A stretch of DNA of 64,000 nucleotides from Halichondria panicea (lineage: Eukaryota > Porifera > Demospongiae > Suberitida > Halichondriidae), in the NCBI RefSeq assembly GCF_963675165.1, contig NC_087381.1, positions 4,341,378-4,405,377 on the forward strand, given 5' to 3'. This document shows, piece by piece, positions 15,301 through 25,798 of the stretch. A program made the position numbers and the translations under genes. Below the pieces are notes generated by a model. It ran no database searches. It had not been told where the DNA came from and saw only the letters and a program-made list of their open reading frames with translations. Numbering within the stretch: position 1 is the stretch's first letter; every line of letters begins with the position of its first letter.

Positions 15301-18300
15301 TGGAAAATGTGTGCATGCAAGCTTCGCACAGTTAGGACTAGATCCATAATTATTTTATTTTGCTCTTATGCTGCAGATAACCTCCGCTGGTGTTCTTGTT
15401 GCGTTTGATCTGCTGAACAGACAACCCACTGATCCCCCAGATGTTCTGAACCTCAACGATGCCATAGCAACACTCATGAAGAGCATGGATGCCAGCACCT
15501 TTGAGGTACGTACATTATACCCAAGAAGGTAGTGTTTTGGTCAGACATTCTCGCAAACAACAGTTCTTAATTTGTATAGGTGAAATTTTTAACAATTATG
15601 TCTAGTCAAATATACAACTATATACAGGTCACATTGCGCATTAGTTTGTTGAGGATATATTAATTGGGACTATAGCGCTACTAAATCAGCTACTCATGCA
15701 TACATAATTATACAGGTCATTATCGCCAACACCCCTTTCATTGGGCTCTCGGGATCGTTTGCCTATGTGACTCCACCCCCTCCCATTAGTCCCACCTCCA
15801 TCATAGACCGGTACATCAATGTGTTCATTGCAGTAGGTGTGGCACTGAGTATGTTCCTATTGCTGACGGTGAGTGTGATGGTGCTGTTGCTGTGTATGAG
15901 GGGAAGGAAAGACGGCAAAGGAGGCAACAAAAAGAAAGGCGATGAAGGAAGGATACCCCTGTATCCAGTGATTAGAAAGGTATACGCTCTCACGATATAA
16001 AGTAACCAAGTGCTGTCAGCAAAGTATACACATTTTCTAGAACTCCTCGTATAACGTTCAACTTCAGACACAATAATTATATACTGTTCTGGTAGTTGTG
16101 TGTAGGTTAACTTCACACTGCAAAATGTTTCACATCCGGTGCAGGTGACCCCTCTACCCCCTCAGCCTGCTGATAATAATAGTGGAAAAGACCTCAACTT
16201 CTTCCTACGTAGACCTGGCCAACCTCTTGCTAATGAGGGGAGCTCTCCCTCATTTGTATCAGAGGAAGACTGGACTGGTGGTGTGACAGATGAAACCAGC
16301 CTTGGACCTAGCGTAAGTGGCACTATATTATGTGAATTAGGAACTTTTTATATATACTAGGTATGCCTCTGTAATTATGTGTATATAGCGCTTAATTGGT
16401 TGCATCTGTGCTGCTTTTCAACTATACATGCTGCACATAGCTATATTCCTCAAATATTATGTACCATTCTTGGAATACACTCGGTCACTCATGATCGATC
16501 ACACCCTTTAATAAACATGCACACATGCATACTACTGCAGGAGGTCAGTGGTCGTAGGAGAGCTGTGGATTGCTGGGAGACCCCAAACCACCTATTCCCT
16601 AGACCACTGAGATTTGCCCCGCCCCCTCAGAGGCAAGGCGGACATGTCAGTATTGCCGGACTAGTCCATAAGTGAGTGCATGGGGTTCATCATGCATGCT
16701 TTGGTTAATTCAGCATAATCCATTTAAGTTTACAGTTTACATGAGTTAAGCGTTCGTATTTGGTGAGATAAACACCTTAATTGTTGTATAGATGAAAGAT
16801 TTGCTATCAATGCTGGCCGTAGCCTCGATCCCAGGCCGAGTTTTCGCTTTTATAACGGTTAGGTGAACAACTAGGCCTTGTACTAGTTGTCTGCGCATGC
16901 GTCAAATTTTCATTGTATATTTTTGGTCGGCAAAAATATTTAATAAATTAATAATCGAAATCATGATGATGATGTAAGATAAGCTGCATGATCAGACCAA
17001 TGCAAATTACCAAAGAGATGATCTCTATAATTATGGGTATTAGGTTACTGTATACAACTAGAGCACTAAAGTGCAAACCCTTGGCGAGCTGGTGACATGA
17101 TTAAGAAACCATGCAGAAGAGTGATATAATGCAGTGATGTATATTGAGTCAGTATGACTGAGCTGTCTAGTATGCACAGCAACTCAGGAGCAATAAAACA
17201 GATGTTGAGTTTTTAGTACATAGTTATATGCACTGTGGATCACAGCAAAGAAGCTTGGAGTCTCAGAGAAGTATGGCTCCTGGAGTAGGACCAGGAGTGC
17301 ATGAATACTATTGAAGTGCGTGGGTGTCGGATACTCCTATTCATGCACTCCTGGTAGGACCTATAGTACCGTTGTGAGGAATGAATGACCCCCCGGTCAT
17401 TCCTGCCTAAAGTGTGGGGACTCCCCTAGGAGTGAATGACTCCCTACGCGCATGCTTGTTTGTTCCGGCCAATGTGACATGAAGAGCCAGGATAAAGAGC
17501 AAGGTTAATAGCAAGGTAGTAGAAGTAGTAGACAGCAAGTGACAGCTGGAATGTAGACCTATGCATGTGAAAGAAGAGCAAGGTTGTAAGGTTATATGGG
17601 AAAGAACTGGAGCCAAGTGCTGAGCTGCAAATCGCCCAAATGTACAAGTGCACAATGGGTTGTTACTGTCTGTGGCCTCTATTCAGTAGCAGAACATGCT
17701 GTGGGGGATCTCGACAGAGCATAGCAGAACATGCAGTGGCAGCAACAACTGTGGTTTATTTGCTATTGCCGCTGCAGTGGAGTAGGAACAGTTAAAAGGT
17801 TGGAGGGGCCCACTTGGGTGGTGCTCCCTGCGCTGGAAATTTTAAGACAGGAAGCTACACCCTCATTATGACATCATAATTAGCTGCGGCCTAGCTACAA
17901 GCTTATTACCTCTGAACAAGAACTAAAGTCTATAATAATATACAGCAGAATTGCTAAAACATGTTACTGTAAAACAAGAGTATTATCATTCAGCGTAAAA
18001 AAAAAGAAGCGGTTCTTCATTTCTGCTTACAAATTCATGCTTTATCCTTGTCAATTGATTGGTTAAAACACCTATCCAATTCAGGAAGGGTGGGCTGATA
18101 TTCAATGTTGAGGGGCCACTGGCCCCCTGGCCCCCCTGTTCCTACTCCACTGCGCTGTATATATACCACGAATTGCAAGGAGACAATTTGGATCACATCA
18201 TCCTAAATGAAAATGAGACACCACCACCTTGTACGTTGTTTTGAAATGAGAAAAACTGAAGAAGATTTTCGAAGTCAAAAGAACTGAATAGTCGCAAGAG

Positions 18301-21300
18301 ACCTGAGATTTTCCAGCATTGTTAATTATACTGCCCTTGTCTCCACCCTGACTCCTACGATGAAATGATACAGTGTGATACGTGCAACTCGTGGTATCAT
18401 TATAGTATCTCCACTCAGTTGGAGAATATATATAGCTAGTTGTAGCTTGTCAATTCATCGTAGGAGTCAGGGTAGCCTCGATTTCAGGCCGATTAAAATA
18501 CGGCCTGGTACCTATTGCAGGGGTGATAGTGCGCATGCGTTAGTTTATTCCCCAGAATCTGGGGAATCCCCTTTTTCTTTCTCTCATCTATTTTCTACCT
18601 TTGTACATCAGCTTAGCTCTCTATTGCGTTGTTCCAGAAGGCTTTCACACTAGTCTGAAGCCAGAAGAGGCTCTCATCTACCTCTATGACGGTTGTATGG
18701 TCAGGATGTCTTACCTTGGATCTGTACAGGCTATGGGAAGTGTATGGTGCCTCAAACTGCTACTTGCAAAGACAACCCGGCTATAGGACCATCCTAGACG
18801 TAGATGAGAGCCTCTTCTGTCTTAAAACTAGTGTTCAAGCCTTCTAGACCAACGCAATAGACGGCATAAGCCACAGCTTTACAGAACTCAATCATAGAGA
18901 TAAAGTATTACGGAACATATTTTTAGTAAACGGACTAATTTCCTGTGTAATTTACTAAGGTTTTACGTTCGTAGTACGATTACCCATATTCTGGGTAATT
19001 TGAAGCGCATGCGCACTATCACCCCTGCAATAGGTACCAGGCCATATTTTAATCGGCCTTGAATCGAGGCTAGAGTCAGGGTGGAGACAAAGGGCAGTAT
19101 AATTAACAATGCTGGAAAATCTCAGGTCTCTTGCGACTATTCAGTTCTTTTGACTTCGAAAATCTTCTTCAGTTTTTCTCATTTCAAAACAACGTACAAG
19201 GTGGTGTCTCATTTTCATTTAGAATGATGTGATCCAAATTGTCTCCTTGCAATTCGTGGTATATATGCAGCGCAGTGGAGTAGGAACAGGGGGGGCAGGG
19301 GCCCAGTGGCCCCTCAACATTGAATATCAGCCCACCCTTCCTGAGTTGGATAGGTGTTTTAACTAATCAATTGACAAGGATAAAGCATGAATTTGTAAGC
19401 AGAAATGAAGAACCGCTTCTTTTTTTTTACGCTGAATGATAATACTCTTGTTTTACAGTAACATGCATGTTTTAGCAATTCTGCTGTATATTATTATAGA
19501 CTTTAGTTCTTGTTCAGAGGTAATAAGCTTGTAGCTAGGCCGCAGCTAATTATGATGTCATAATGAGGGTGTAGCTTCCTGTCTTAAATTTCCAGCGCAG
19601 GGAGCACCACCCAAGTGGGCCCCTCCAACCTTTTAACTGTTCCTACTCCACTGCAGCGGCAATAGCAAATAAACCACAGTTGTTGCTGCCACTGCATGTT
19701 TTGCTATGTTCTGTCGAGATCCCCCACAGCATGTTCTGCTACTGAATAGAGGCCACAGACAGTAACAACCCATTGTGCACTTGTACATTTGGGCGATTTG
19801 CAGCTCAGCACTTGGCTCCAGTTCTTTCCCATATAACCTTGCAACCTTGCTCTTCATTCACATGCATAGGTCTACATTCCAGCTGTCACTTGCTGTCTAC
19901 TACTTCTACTACCTTGCTATTAACCTTGCTCTTTATCCTGGCTCTTCTGAAGTTCATGTCACATTGGCCGGAACAAACAAGCATGCGGGTAGGGAGTCAT
20001 TCACTCCTAGGGGAGTCCCCCACACCTTAAGGCAGGAATGACCGGGGGGGTCACTCCCACCGGGGAGTCATTCATTCCTCTGATATCGTACCTCGAAGCA
20101 AAATATTAAAAATACCACGTGGAAGAGCAGCTCAATGCGCATGTGCTGGTACCTGCAGTGTCGGCTAAAGCGGGGATTCGTATTAGATCTAGCCTCGATT
20201 CCAGGCCGCTCTCAATTGAGAAAGACGGCCTGGTATAGATTTACGCTGTCTGCACATGCGTCAATTGCCCCAAGATATTCTTGGGGATCGAGATATCTTA
20301 GGAAATTAGTCAGTATATTGTATATTTTACAATGATGTCGTTGCACAAATCACAGCAGTTTTAATGAAATAACACAGCTACTTACAACATTTATGACCTA
20401 GACTAGTGACTAGTTTTGTTGTGATGGCTTCTACTTCTGTTCTGCTCTTACTCAAGCTCTCTCCAGTGTTGGAAAATCAGGTTTTGTCTTCTTTTGTACT
20501 GTGGTAGAGTAGTGGGCGTTTTCCTGTCAGTACCTACCGACTCTGGCAAGTCTACTTGCTTCCAGACGCTTGTTTGATGCCATCTCAGTAAGATCAGTGC
20601 TCCTTGTATGAGCCTAGAGTTGTGATGGCGATTTCTCTCTCTTGATACTAATACTGTATAGCGTGTAATTTTCGTGGAGCAAAATATTCGTAGTTTTCGT
20701 GGTTGGAGGTCTGACCACGAATATTTTACCCACGAATGAAGCGACCTTGCCTACCTTTACCTGCAGTGCAAGCAGCAACCACGAAAATATTACCCACAAA
20801 ATGTCTCAATATTGCTGAACCACGAATATTTTGTCCCTCGAAAATTACCCGCTATACGGTAGTTTAATCAACCACGTGGGTGACCATAGTACAAAAGGTT
20901 AATTGATAAACTACAAAGATTTACTATTGAATCCACCCACGCACAAACGGTGGTTACCAGGCCCTCTAGTGAGAGGGGCTGGGATCGAGGCTATTATAGA
21001 TCTAGTTTTTGTTGTGGAAGAAAGATTTGCTATCAAAGCTGTGCATGGATCCGTGAATAATGCCATGCTTAATAATTATTGTCTCTAACGCCCATGAAAC
21101 GCATTTGACTACTTGTATATGAATGACAAATATACAATATGCACATTTCATATGTCGGATCTGATTGTTTATTCTCCCTGTTTCTACAGCCCAGCTTATC
21201 ATCGCTCTGGTGTAAAGTGGCCAGTCACTCCATCTAACCAGCAGCCAGCAGAGACCACTCACATCTTTGTGAGGCCAGCAGAACTAAGGAGGCAATCACC

Positions 21301-21322
21301 AATGGGCCTAGACTGGGACTAG
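20..21322 (+). CDS. PKHD1L1 (fibrocystin-L)-like membrane protein, 3' part of gene, 30 exons seen
   Basis: This is the C-terminal part of a large single-pass surface protein. I read these exons by GT/AG boundaries and protein continuity: 20-271, 581-781, 1173-1330, 1449-1610, 1954-2121, 2331-2517, 2688-2849, 3020-3215, 3485-3655, 3778-4174, 5778-5934, 6582-6834, 9627-9794, 9958-10181, 10420-10535, 11102-11221, 11399-11601, 11815-12011, 12203-12343, 12594-12754, 12897-13086, 13315-13506, 13967-14245, 14534-14670, 14951-15269, 15377-15505, 15716-15979, 16145-16312, 16541-16671, 21190-21322. The phases agree at every junction and sum to 5736 nt (1911 aa plus stop). Domain order: a post-PbH1 module, a G8 domain, a PbH1 region, a second copy of the module (residues DCDGPKHALIRDNDGRF), a Ser/Thr/Pro-rich stalk, a membrane segment and a tail. 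The family (PKHD1, PKHD1L1) usually has two G8 domains, so the first would lie upstream of this window. The donor after 12343 is weak. The biological role is inferred from the family: ciliary or cell-surface receptor-like proteins. Confidence 0.85.
2331..3215 (+). other. G8 domain-coding exons of the PKHD1L1-like gene
   Basis: Exons 2331-2517, 2688-2849 and 3020-3215 encode a G8 domain. It opens with a VWSNPEHW/PQEGEDVII stretch, continues through a GELIFED segment and ends with a VGDEIVIAPSSW strand. G8 domains, named for eight conserved glycines, occur in fibrocystin, CEMIP and TMEM2. The flanking sequence, with a PbH1 region after it and a fibrocystin-type module before it, favours fibrocystin-L over CEMIP or TMEM2. 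Confidence 0.8.
4313..5692. repeat. Foldback element with minisatellite arms inside intron 10
   Basis: The left arm (about 4313-4760) and right arm (about 5190-5692) are inverted copies. The outer parts pair over about 150 nt, from 'tggggtgcc' near 4321 to 'ggcacccca' near 5670. The inner parts are runs of a roughly 20-21-bp unit (consensus TGCAGCAGTCCCATATAATA on one side, its complement on the other), with about 13 copies per arm. The middle (4766-5190) is unique AT-rich sequence. The long open frames here are only translations of the repeat and are not genes. Confidence 0.8.
6271..6336. repeat. (CA)n microsatellite in intron 11
   Basis: A perfect CA run of 66 nt. It is flanked by a short duplication, 'gggacttagcaattta', on both sides. 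Confidence 0.95.
7321..7584. repeat. Possible small TIR element in intron 12
   Basis: The left end CAGGGGCGGATCTAGG and the right end, near 'cctggacccggccct', look like imperfect inverted termini. They resemble those of the CAGTGGCG-type elements elsewhere in the window. No clear target duplication is visible and the interior is noncoding. Confidence 0.3.
7699..8585 (-). CDS. Short-chain collagen (sponge C4-like), two exons, nested in an intron of the PKHD1L1-like gene
   Basis: Exon 1 (8585-8519) starts with MKTAAVKIVCFYIL, a probable signal peptide, and ends at a GTAAGG donor. Exon 2 (8453-7699) is entered in phase 1 and ends at TAG 7701-7699, giving 273 aa. Exon 2 begins with a short N-terminal segment, then about 14 Gly-X-Y triplets (starting GRDGRDGPQGTPGAPG), then a Cys-rich globular domain opening YIRWGKKSCPSVPGT and closing CTVCTK. 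This globular module follows short collagenous stretches in sponge short-chain (spongin/C4-like) and some cnidarian proteins. Expected role: secreted extracellular-matrix component. The gene lies wholly within the 6835-9626 intron of the opposite-strand gene. Confidence 0.82.
8634..8641 (-). promoter_or_regulatory. TATA box of the nested collagen gene
   Basis: On the minus strand TATAAATA lies about 50 nt upstream of the ATG at 8585, a plausible core promoter with a very short 5' UTR. Seen in sequence; function inferred. Confidence 0.5.
9140..9275 (-). pseudogene. Decayed fragment of a second short-chain collagen 3' end
   Basis: The stretch resembles the 3' end of the collagen gene at 7705-7790, with shared words such as 'catgtcagtt', 'ttgtgggtcat' and 'atgatagaa', and a few scattered words from further into the globular domain. 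Gaps and stops break the frame. It looks like a partial tandem duplication in the same intron. Similarity was judged by eye. Confidence 0.5.
15716..16312 (+). other. Transmembrane segment and cytoplasmic tail exons of the PKHD1L1-like gene
   Basis: Exon 15716-15979 encodes a hydrophobic span of about 25 residues (from YINVFIAVGVAL to VMVLLLCM). A basic stop-transfer stretch rich in Arg, Lys and Gly follows at once, so the C-terminus is cytoplasmic. The exons at 16145-16312, 16541-16671 and 21190-21322 encode a Pro-rich, acidic then basic tail without a recognised domain. Confidence 0.75.
16820..16955 (+). mobile_element. Truncated end of a TAGCCTCGA-family TIR element
   Basis: The first about 135 nt match the termini of the 1092-bp element at 34814-35905, including the GCGCATGCG word and the 'ggtcggcaaaaatattta' segment. 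The other end is missing, so this is a solo, truncated copy. Confidence 0.75.
17376..20080. mobile_element. Giant foldback element with arms of about 1 kb
   Basis: The left arm (17376-18363) and right arm (18454-18472 plus 19073-20080) are near-perfect inverted copies around a loop of about 90 nt. The termini are GAGGAATGAATGAC and its complement. The right arm is split by a 600-bp TAGCCTCGA-family element at 18473-19072. No transposase frame is recognisable. Lying in an intron, it would place a hairpin of about 1 kb in the pre-mRNA. Confidence 0.85.
18473..19072. mobile_element. TAGCCTCGA-family element, 600 bp, with 9-bp target duplication
   Basis: The element starts TAGCCTCGATTTCAGGCCG and ends in the inverted form. 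It is flanked on both sides by GAGTCAGGG (18464-18472 and 19073-19081). The TIRs extend about 70 nt and include GCGCATGCG. It interrupts the right arm of the foldback element, and the unbroken left arm shows the empty site. Confidence 0.9.
20190..20993. mobile_element. TAGCCTCGA-family element, about 800 bp
   Basis: The left terminus is TAGCCTCGATTCCAGGCCG and the right terminus is the inverted form ending at 20993. The flanks 'tattagatc' and 'ttatagatc' are an imperfect 9-bp duplication. A TACCGTATAGCG-type MITE (20651-20862) lies inside. Confidence 0.65.
20651..20862. mobile_element. TACCGTATAGCG-type MITE
   Basis: About 210 bp with inverted ends ATACTGTATAGCG and CGCTATACGGTAG. The interior is rich in 'cacgaaaat' and 'ttcgtgg' words. 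It is related to the element at 46865-47104. Noncoding. Confidence 0.75.
21190..21322 (+). CDS. Probable last coding exon of the PKHD1L1-like gene
   Basis: Exon 16541-16671 can end at a stop (TGA 16673-16675), but a strong donor (AA followed by GTGAGT) lies exactly there. At 21181-21189 a pyrimidine-rich tract and CAG form an acceptor. The joined frame reads HNPAYHRSGVKWP and ends at TAG 21320-21322 after LRRQSPMGLDWD. The phase (2) fits. The intervening 4.5-kb intron is filled with foldback and TIR elements, which explains its length beside the short introns elsewhere in the gene. If this is wrong, the protein ends at 16675. Confidence 0.65.
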
Positions 21323-24007
21323 ACGTCTACCTATCGTTTTATGTGTAACAGTTGTAGCTATAATATTATAATTCGTTTATTGTTTGTACTAGTTTAGCTG
21401 TGTGGATCAATTTATAATTTATTTACTTTCACAGTTGCATGTAGCTATAGCCTATACTTAATTTCTGCTGTTTGTACTGAGTGTATAGGTAGCTATTAAG
21501 TATAGAGAACCAATGCACATTCCTTTCTTTTCTTACTGTGCACAATGCATGCCGAGCAGCTTGCAAAACACAGTACCAAACTGTTCCAAAAATGCCAACC
21601 ACAGAATAGTAGAGCGCATGCAGTCTGTGGTTACTACAACTGTAGTACAGTTGTAGATCCTAGTCATTAGGGCTTGGCAAATTAATTTTTGGGAGACTTT
21701 TAGCAACAAGCATAAAATTGACAATAATAGGGCACTTATAATTGACCCTCAGAGTCTGGTAGACCTAATTTCTAATGCAGCCTAGATAGACATCTATTAC
21801 AATAGCTCTCCAATGTATTAGCACTATCCACTAAGCAGGCATGGAGGAGTATTTTCTCTTTCGGCATAGACAATTATGTCTGTAATACTACCTCAGGTAT
21901 ATAGCCTCGGTCCCGGGCCAATTTTTTTTGAAGTTGAAAAATACTAGCTAGAGACAACGAGGCTGGGAACGAGGCTACCTCAGGTATCTAGTGCTATCAA
22001 TACAACTACAAATAAATTGTTTTTCATTGATGTCTTTAAACTGGAATAATGGGTACACCAAATTGGAACTTAATAATTATAGGCTGACTTTTCAAAAAGA
22101 ATAATAGGCAAAATAAAAAGCGTAATTTGCTAAGGCCTATATCAGCATTTGTTAGCATAGTTTTTCCTTCGATCTCTGCACACAAAAACTACAAAGTATC
22201 TATGCTGCTATTATAGCTGCTTCCTTTTAATGTATTATCTGAAAGCAGTCATGTTTGAGCCACAACTTAAAAAATGTATGTGAACTGGTTAGAATTGCAA
22301 CCGATAATTAATGCACTGAAGCCATAACCCATGACCTAGATCTAGTTGTGATCATGCACTTCAAGCTTGCTAATTTTATAGGTATACTATCAGTTTGATA
22401 TCGTGGTTGAGCCACAACTTGTTGACAGTATACATGCATGTGAACTGGTTTTAGGGTTTAGCTAGGTTGGCAACCAATAATTAATGCACTGAAGCCCAAG
22501 ATGACCTGTGCATGCCCACTTTAAACTTACCTAGCTAATTTATTTGGGTCACAACTTGTTATTAAAAAGAAGTTCATGTGAACTGGTTTAGGATGACAAC
22601 CAAAGTCCCCCTCCCCCACTCCCCCCCAATGACCCTCATTATTGCAAGAGTCATTACCAATGTTGCAAGTGAAGCCAGCCAAGGCTATATTATTATGCTT
22701 AAACTATATTATGCACTTCTTGTCAAACTAAAACTAATGTCCCATGCACCTCCCCCTACCTGGATAGGTGGGGATTTTACATGATCTAATCGGAAATCAC
22801 TACCTTTGGGCATGCTATTCCTATATAATTATGCTGGCATAGTACAACATGGGGATTAGCCTTAATTCTGTACGATCCAATTAGTAACCTCTGTACCAAT
22901 GTGTGTTCTTATGTGATCTGCAAGTAATCTTTGTGCCCCTGACGGGGGCCAACTCTAAGTCCCCTACATAGGTATATATACTAAGTTTATTCCTCACCTA
23001 TTCCTTCCTATCCCTGGTGGTAGGGGAGGTGGGACATTATTTTGTCAAGTGCGGCATTAGCATGCATGCATGTCACTGATGATCAGATGGCTGTCTATAT
23101 GTATAGCCACGTTTCGTTTCATTGGAGAGGGTTCTTGGAATCTTCACATATTAATTATTTCAAGTAAGCAAATGTTGCACATAATTATTTTATTTAAGTA
23201 AGCAAATGGACAGCCAAATCTTTGCTCTCAGTTCGTCCTCATAATTGCTGTGAACACCTTTTATCCCATAATTGTAAACTGAGTGTATTCACCCCAACAT
23301 CAGTCAACCAATTGAATCACACATTAATTATGTAGTGTGTGCATGGGTTTCATGTACACCTAGCTAGATAGTTTATAGGAAACAAATTTCCAAAAACCTG
23401 TTAGTATTCAAAGTGCACAGACATTACACCTATATGCTTCAATAAAAGCTGACGAATAATGATGCCTAGCTTCATTAGCTATACTCAGTGAGTATAGCTT
23501 ATAAAGTTCGGTATACTTTTACTCAATATAGGTACTGTCAACATGGTTGGTAGTCAGTAATTCACAAACCATTAGTCTAATGCAAAGCAAAGAGGTACTA
23601 CAATTGAATGAGCCTGAGAAGCGCAAAGGCCAATCACATCCTCATGCATAAACATAATTATTATGAACCATCACAGCTGATGTTTTGAAAATGGACTTTT
23701 TAAGCCATGATTTTAGATTTAGAGCAAGAACTGTTCTGTCTCCACATTACACATTAGATTCCAGAATCAAGGCTACATACACACATGCAGTCATAAGCAT
23801 GCAAATGATGCATTGCGAGTGGGACTCTATATATATTCCTGTTATTTAATGGTAGAATGTACGTGCAAGCTCAATAGCCTGATGCAGCCAGACCTGGGCC
23901 ATGCATGCTAGATCTAGAACAGTATTGTAGTGACCACAAAGGATGTTGTTTATTTCATAAATCTAGGGGGGGGGGGTCATGATTGTGGTCACGTTTGAGA
24001 CTATTTA
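21323..24007. other. Intergenic region between the PKHD1L1-like and astacin genes
   Basis: No gene is supported. It holds a 75-bp TAGCCTCGG palindromic MITE (about 21902-21976, bordered by CCTCAGGTA repeats) and three degenerate copies of a minisatellite at 22250-22600. The rest is AT-rich unique sequence with a poly-G run at 23968-23976. Confidence 0.6.
22250..22600. repeat. Degenerate minisatellite (about 110-140 bp unit)
   Basis: Three copies of 'gagccacaactt...gtgaactggtt...aatgcactgaagcc'. The same unit is better preserved at 40550-41060 in the unit 3 upstream region. Confidence 0.7.
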
Positions 24008-25798
24008 GTGGAGCACCATGATTTCAAACCAGCAAAATTGCCAATTGCAAAAATGATATCACAAATCTCTTTGTGCCTGGGTTTGATCAGCATTGCTTTG
24101 GCAGCTCCTGCAGTTATACCGCCAACAAACAACACTGATGCTGCTGTCCCTAACATTACCGACTGGATGGAAAATGGATTATTTGAAGGTGATTTGAAAC
24201 TCTCAAAATAATTTATTTTGGACCACTACAACTTCAGCAGTATTCCTGGTGGAGATAAGCTTTGGGATTTTCTTGTTGGAGTGGATAATGGATCCAATTC
24301 CTCAAAACGTATCGAGCGACGTGGAGCCGGAAAGGAAGGAGTGATTAATCTATGGGCTAACAGTATTGTATGATATCAAATTTCAAACGGCATCTCACAG
24401 TCAACTGCTACATTGATCAGAAGAGCCATGGATCATTTTGAAGATCATACTTGCTTGAGTTTTGTGACCGCTAATTCGGGAGATTACATCGACTTTATCA
24501 ACACTGATAGTGGATGCTACTCATCGCATATCGGAAGAAAGGGCGGAAGGCAAATGATTAACTTAGACCCCACAGGATGCGAAACATTCGGTATTATTGT
24601 TCATGAGATTGGTCATGCAATTGGTTTTTGGCACGAGCAGAGCCGACCTGATAGAGATCAATATGTGACCATCCTCTTCGGTAATGTTGTGAGCGGCCAA
24701 GCATTTCAATTCTTGAGAAAGAATTACAACAAAATTTACTCATTAGGCTCTATTTACGATTATGGATCGATTATGCATTACGGTCAAACATACTTTGACA
24801 AACCAGACTGCTCAGGATCTGGCTGTACAACTATTTCAGTTAACAACCAAGCTGAGTACAATCGACAAGGCAGGCCCTCTTTGGGACAGAGAATTGAACT
24901 AAGTACTAAAGACATTAATCAAGCGAACCTGCTTTATGCTTGTTTATTTAGTGGATCTTTAACGAATCTGCAAGTTTATATTCGTTACGCTCGAAATCTT
25001 AGAGACACAGACCCATGGCTAAACAACCCTGATCCCTATGTGAAAGTTCAAGCAAGACGGGCCAGCGGTTATGTGGTGACTCAATCTACTCGATATATAG
25101 GAGGAACAACAAGCCCAACTTGGAATCAGTGGCTTAACTTTGGCTGCCAGAAATGGAGGAATTTCGAGATGCAAATTTGGGATGAGGACAACTTTTTGAC
25201 ATTTGGAGACGATGAGATGTCGAATAAAGAGTTAGTCTTAATGAGTCCTGGAAATCATTACAGCCAAAGGCATAATGCACATGGTAACGGATACCTTTTC
25301 TATGACTACAAATTGATTAGGGATATTAATGATTGCATTCCCAATCGCTGCCAAAATGGTGGTACGTGTATTGACCAGTGTACAAGCTATCGATGTTCTT
25401 GCCCACAAGGATATTCCGGAACCAATTGTGAATATCCATCTGGGAATCTTGTAGTGTATGCTCGTTACGGTCGAAATCTTCCTGACAAAGATGGGTGGTG
25501 GAACAAAAGTGACCCATACATGGAGTTCATTGCAGTAGACAAATTCGGTAATTCGCGCAGACTAACCACCAGTGTGAAGTCGGGAACCCATAATCCAAAC
25601 TGGAACCAGTCACTGAACTTTGGCCGTCGAGCTTGGAGCTACTTTCGAGTAAGAGTATATGATTCTGACAATAATGCTGATGATGCAATGTCCAGTAGTG
25701 TGACCTACTCTTTGCCCCGTCCAAATTATTCACGATCTTACATTTCTCACAACTGCTACAGTGGTAATGCCGTATTTGACTATTCTTACACTAATTAA
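24008..25798 (+). CDS. Astacin metalloprotease - C2 - EGF - C2 protein, prodomain broken by two in-frame stops
   Basis: A single uninterrupted frame phase runs from 24008 to 25798 but contains TAA 24209-24211 and TGA 24371-24373. ATG 24053 opens a signal-peptide-like MISQISLCLGLISIALA. A prodomain follows, with FEGD that matches the aspartate-switch region of astacins. The catalytic domain carries HEIGHAIGFWHE (24602-24637, zinc ligands plus the following Glu) and the Met-turn SIMHY (24767-24781). Then come a C2-like domain (from LQVYIRYARNL), an EGF module (CIPNRCQNGGTCIDQC) and a second C2-like domain to TAA 25796. The downstream 461 residues are intact and intronless. The TGA falls where astacins usually have IPY, so it looks like a lesion. 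A short intron removing only the first stop is possible but would cost conserved prodomain residues. Probably a recent pseudogene or a misassembled active gene. Confidence 0.8.

Larger units (their letters stand above)
16676..21189. other. Long terminal intron of the PKHD1L1-like gene, filled with repeats
   Basis: No gene is supported here apart from the repeat elements listed separately. Besides those, a hairpin lies at about 17295-17355, with 'ggaccaggagtgcatgaata' facing its complement across about 30 nt. Open frames near 17407-17655 and 19773-20041 are the two arms of the palindrome read in opposite directions and are not genes. Confidence 0.6.

Noticed and set aside
17407-20041. Cys-rich open frame near 17407-17655 and a near-identical one near 19773-20030
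   Set aside because: These are the two arms of the palindrome; no splice sites, start context or homology support a gene.
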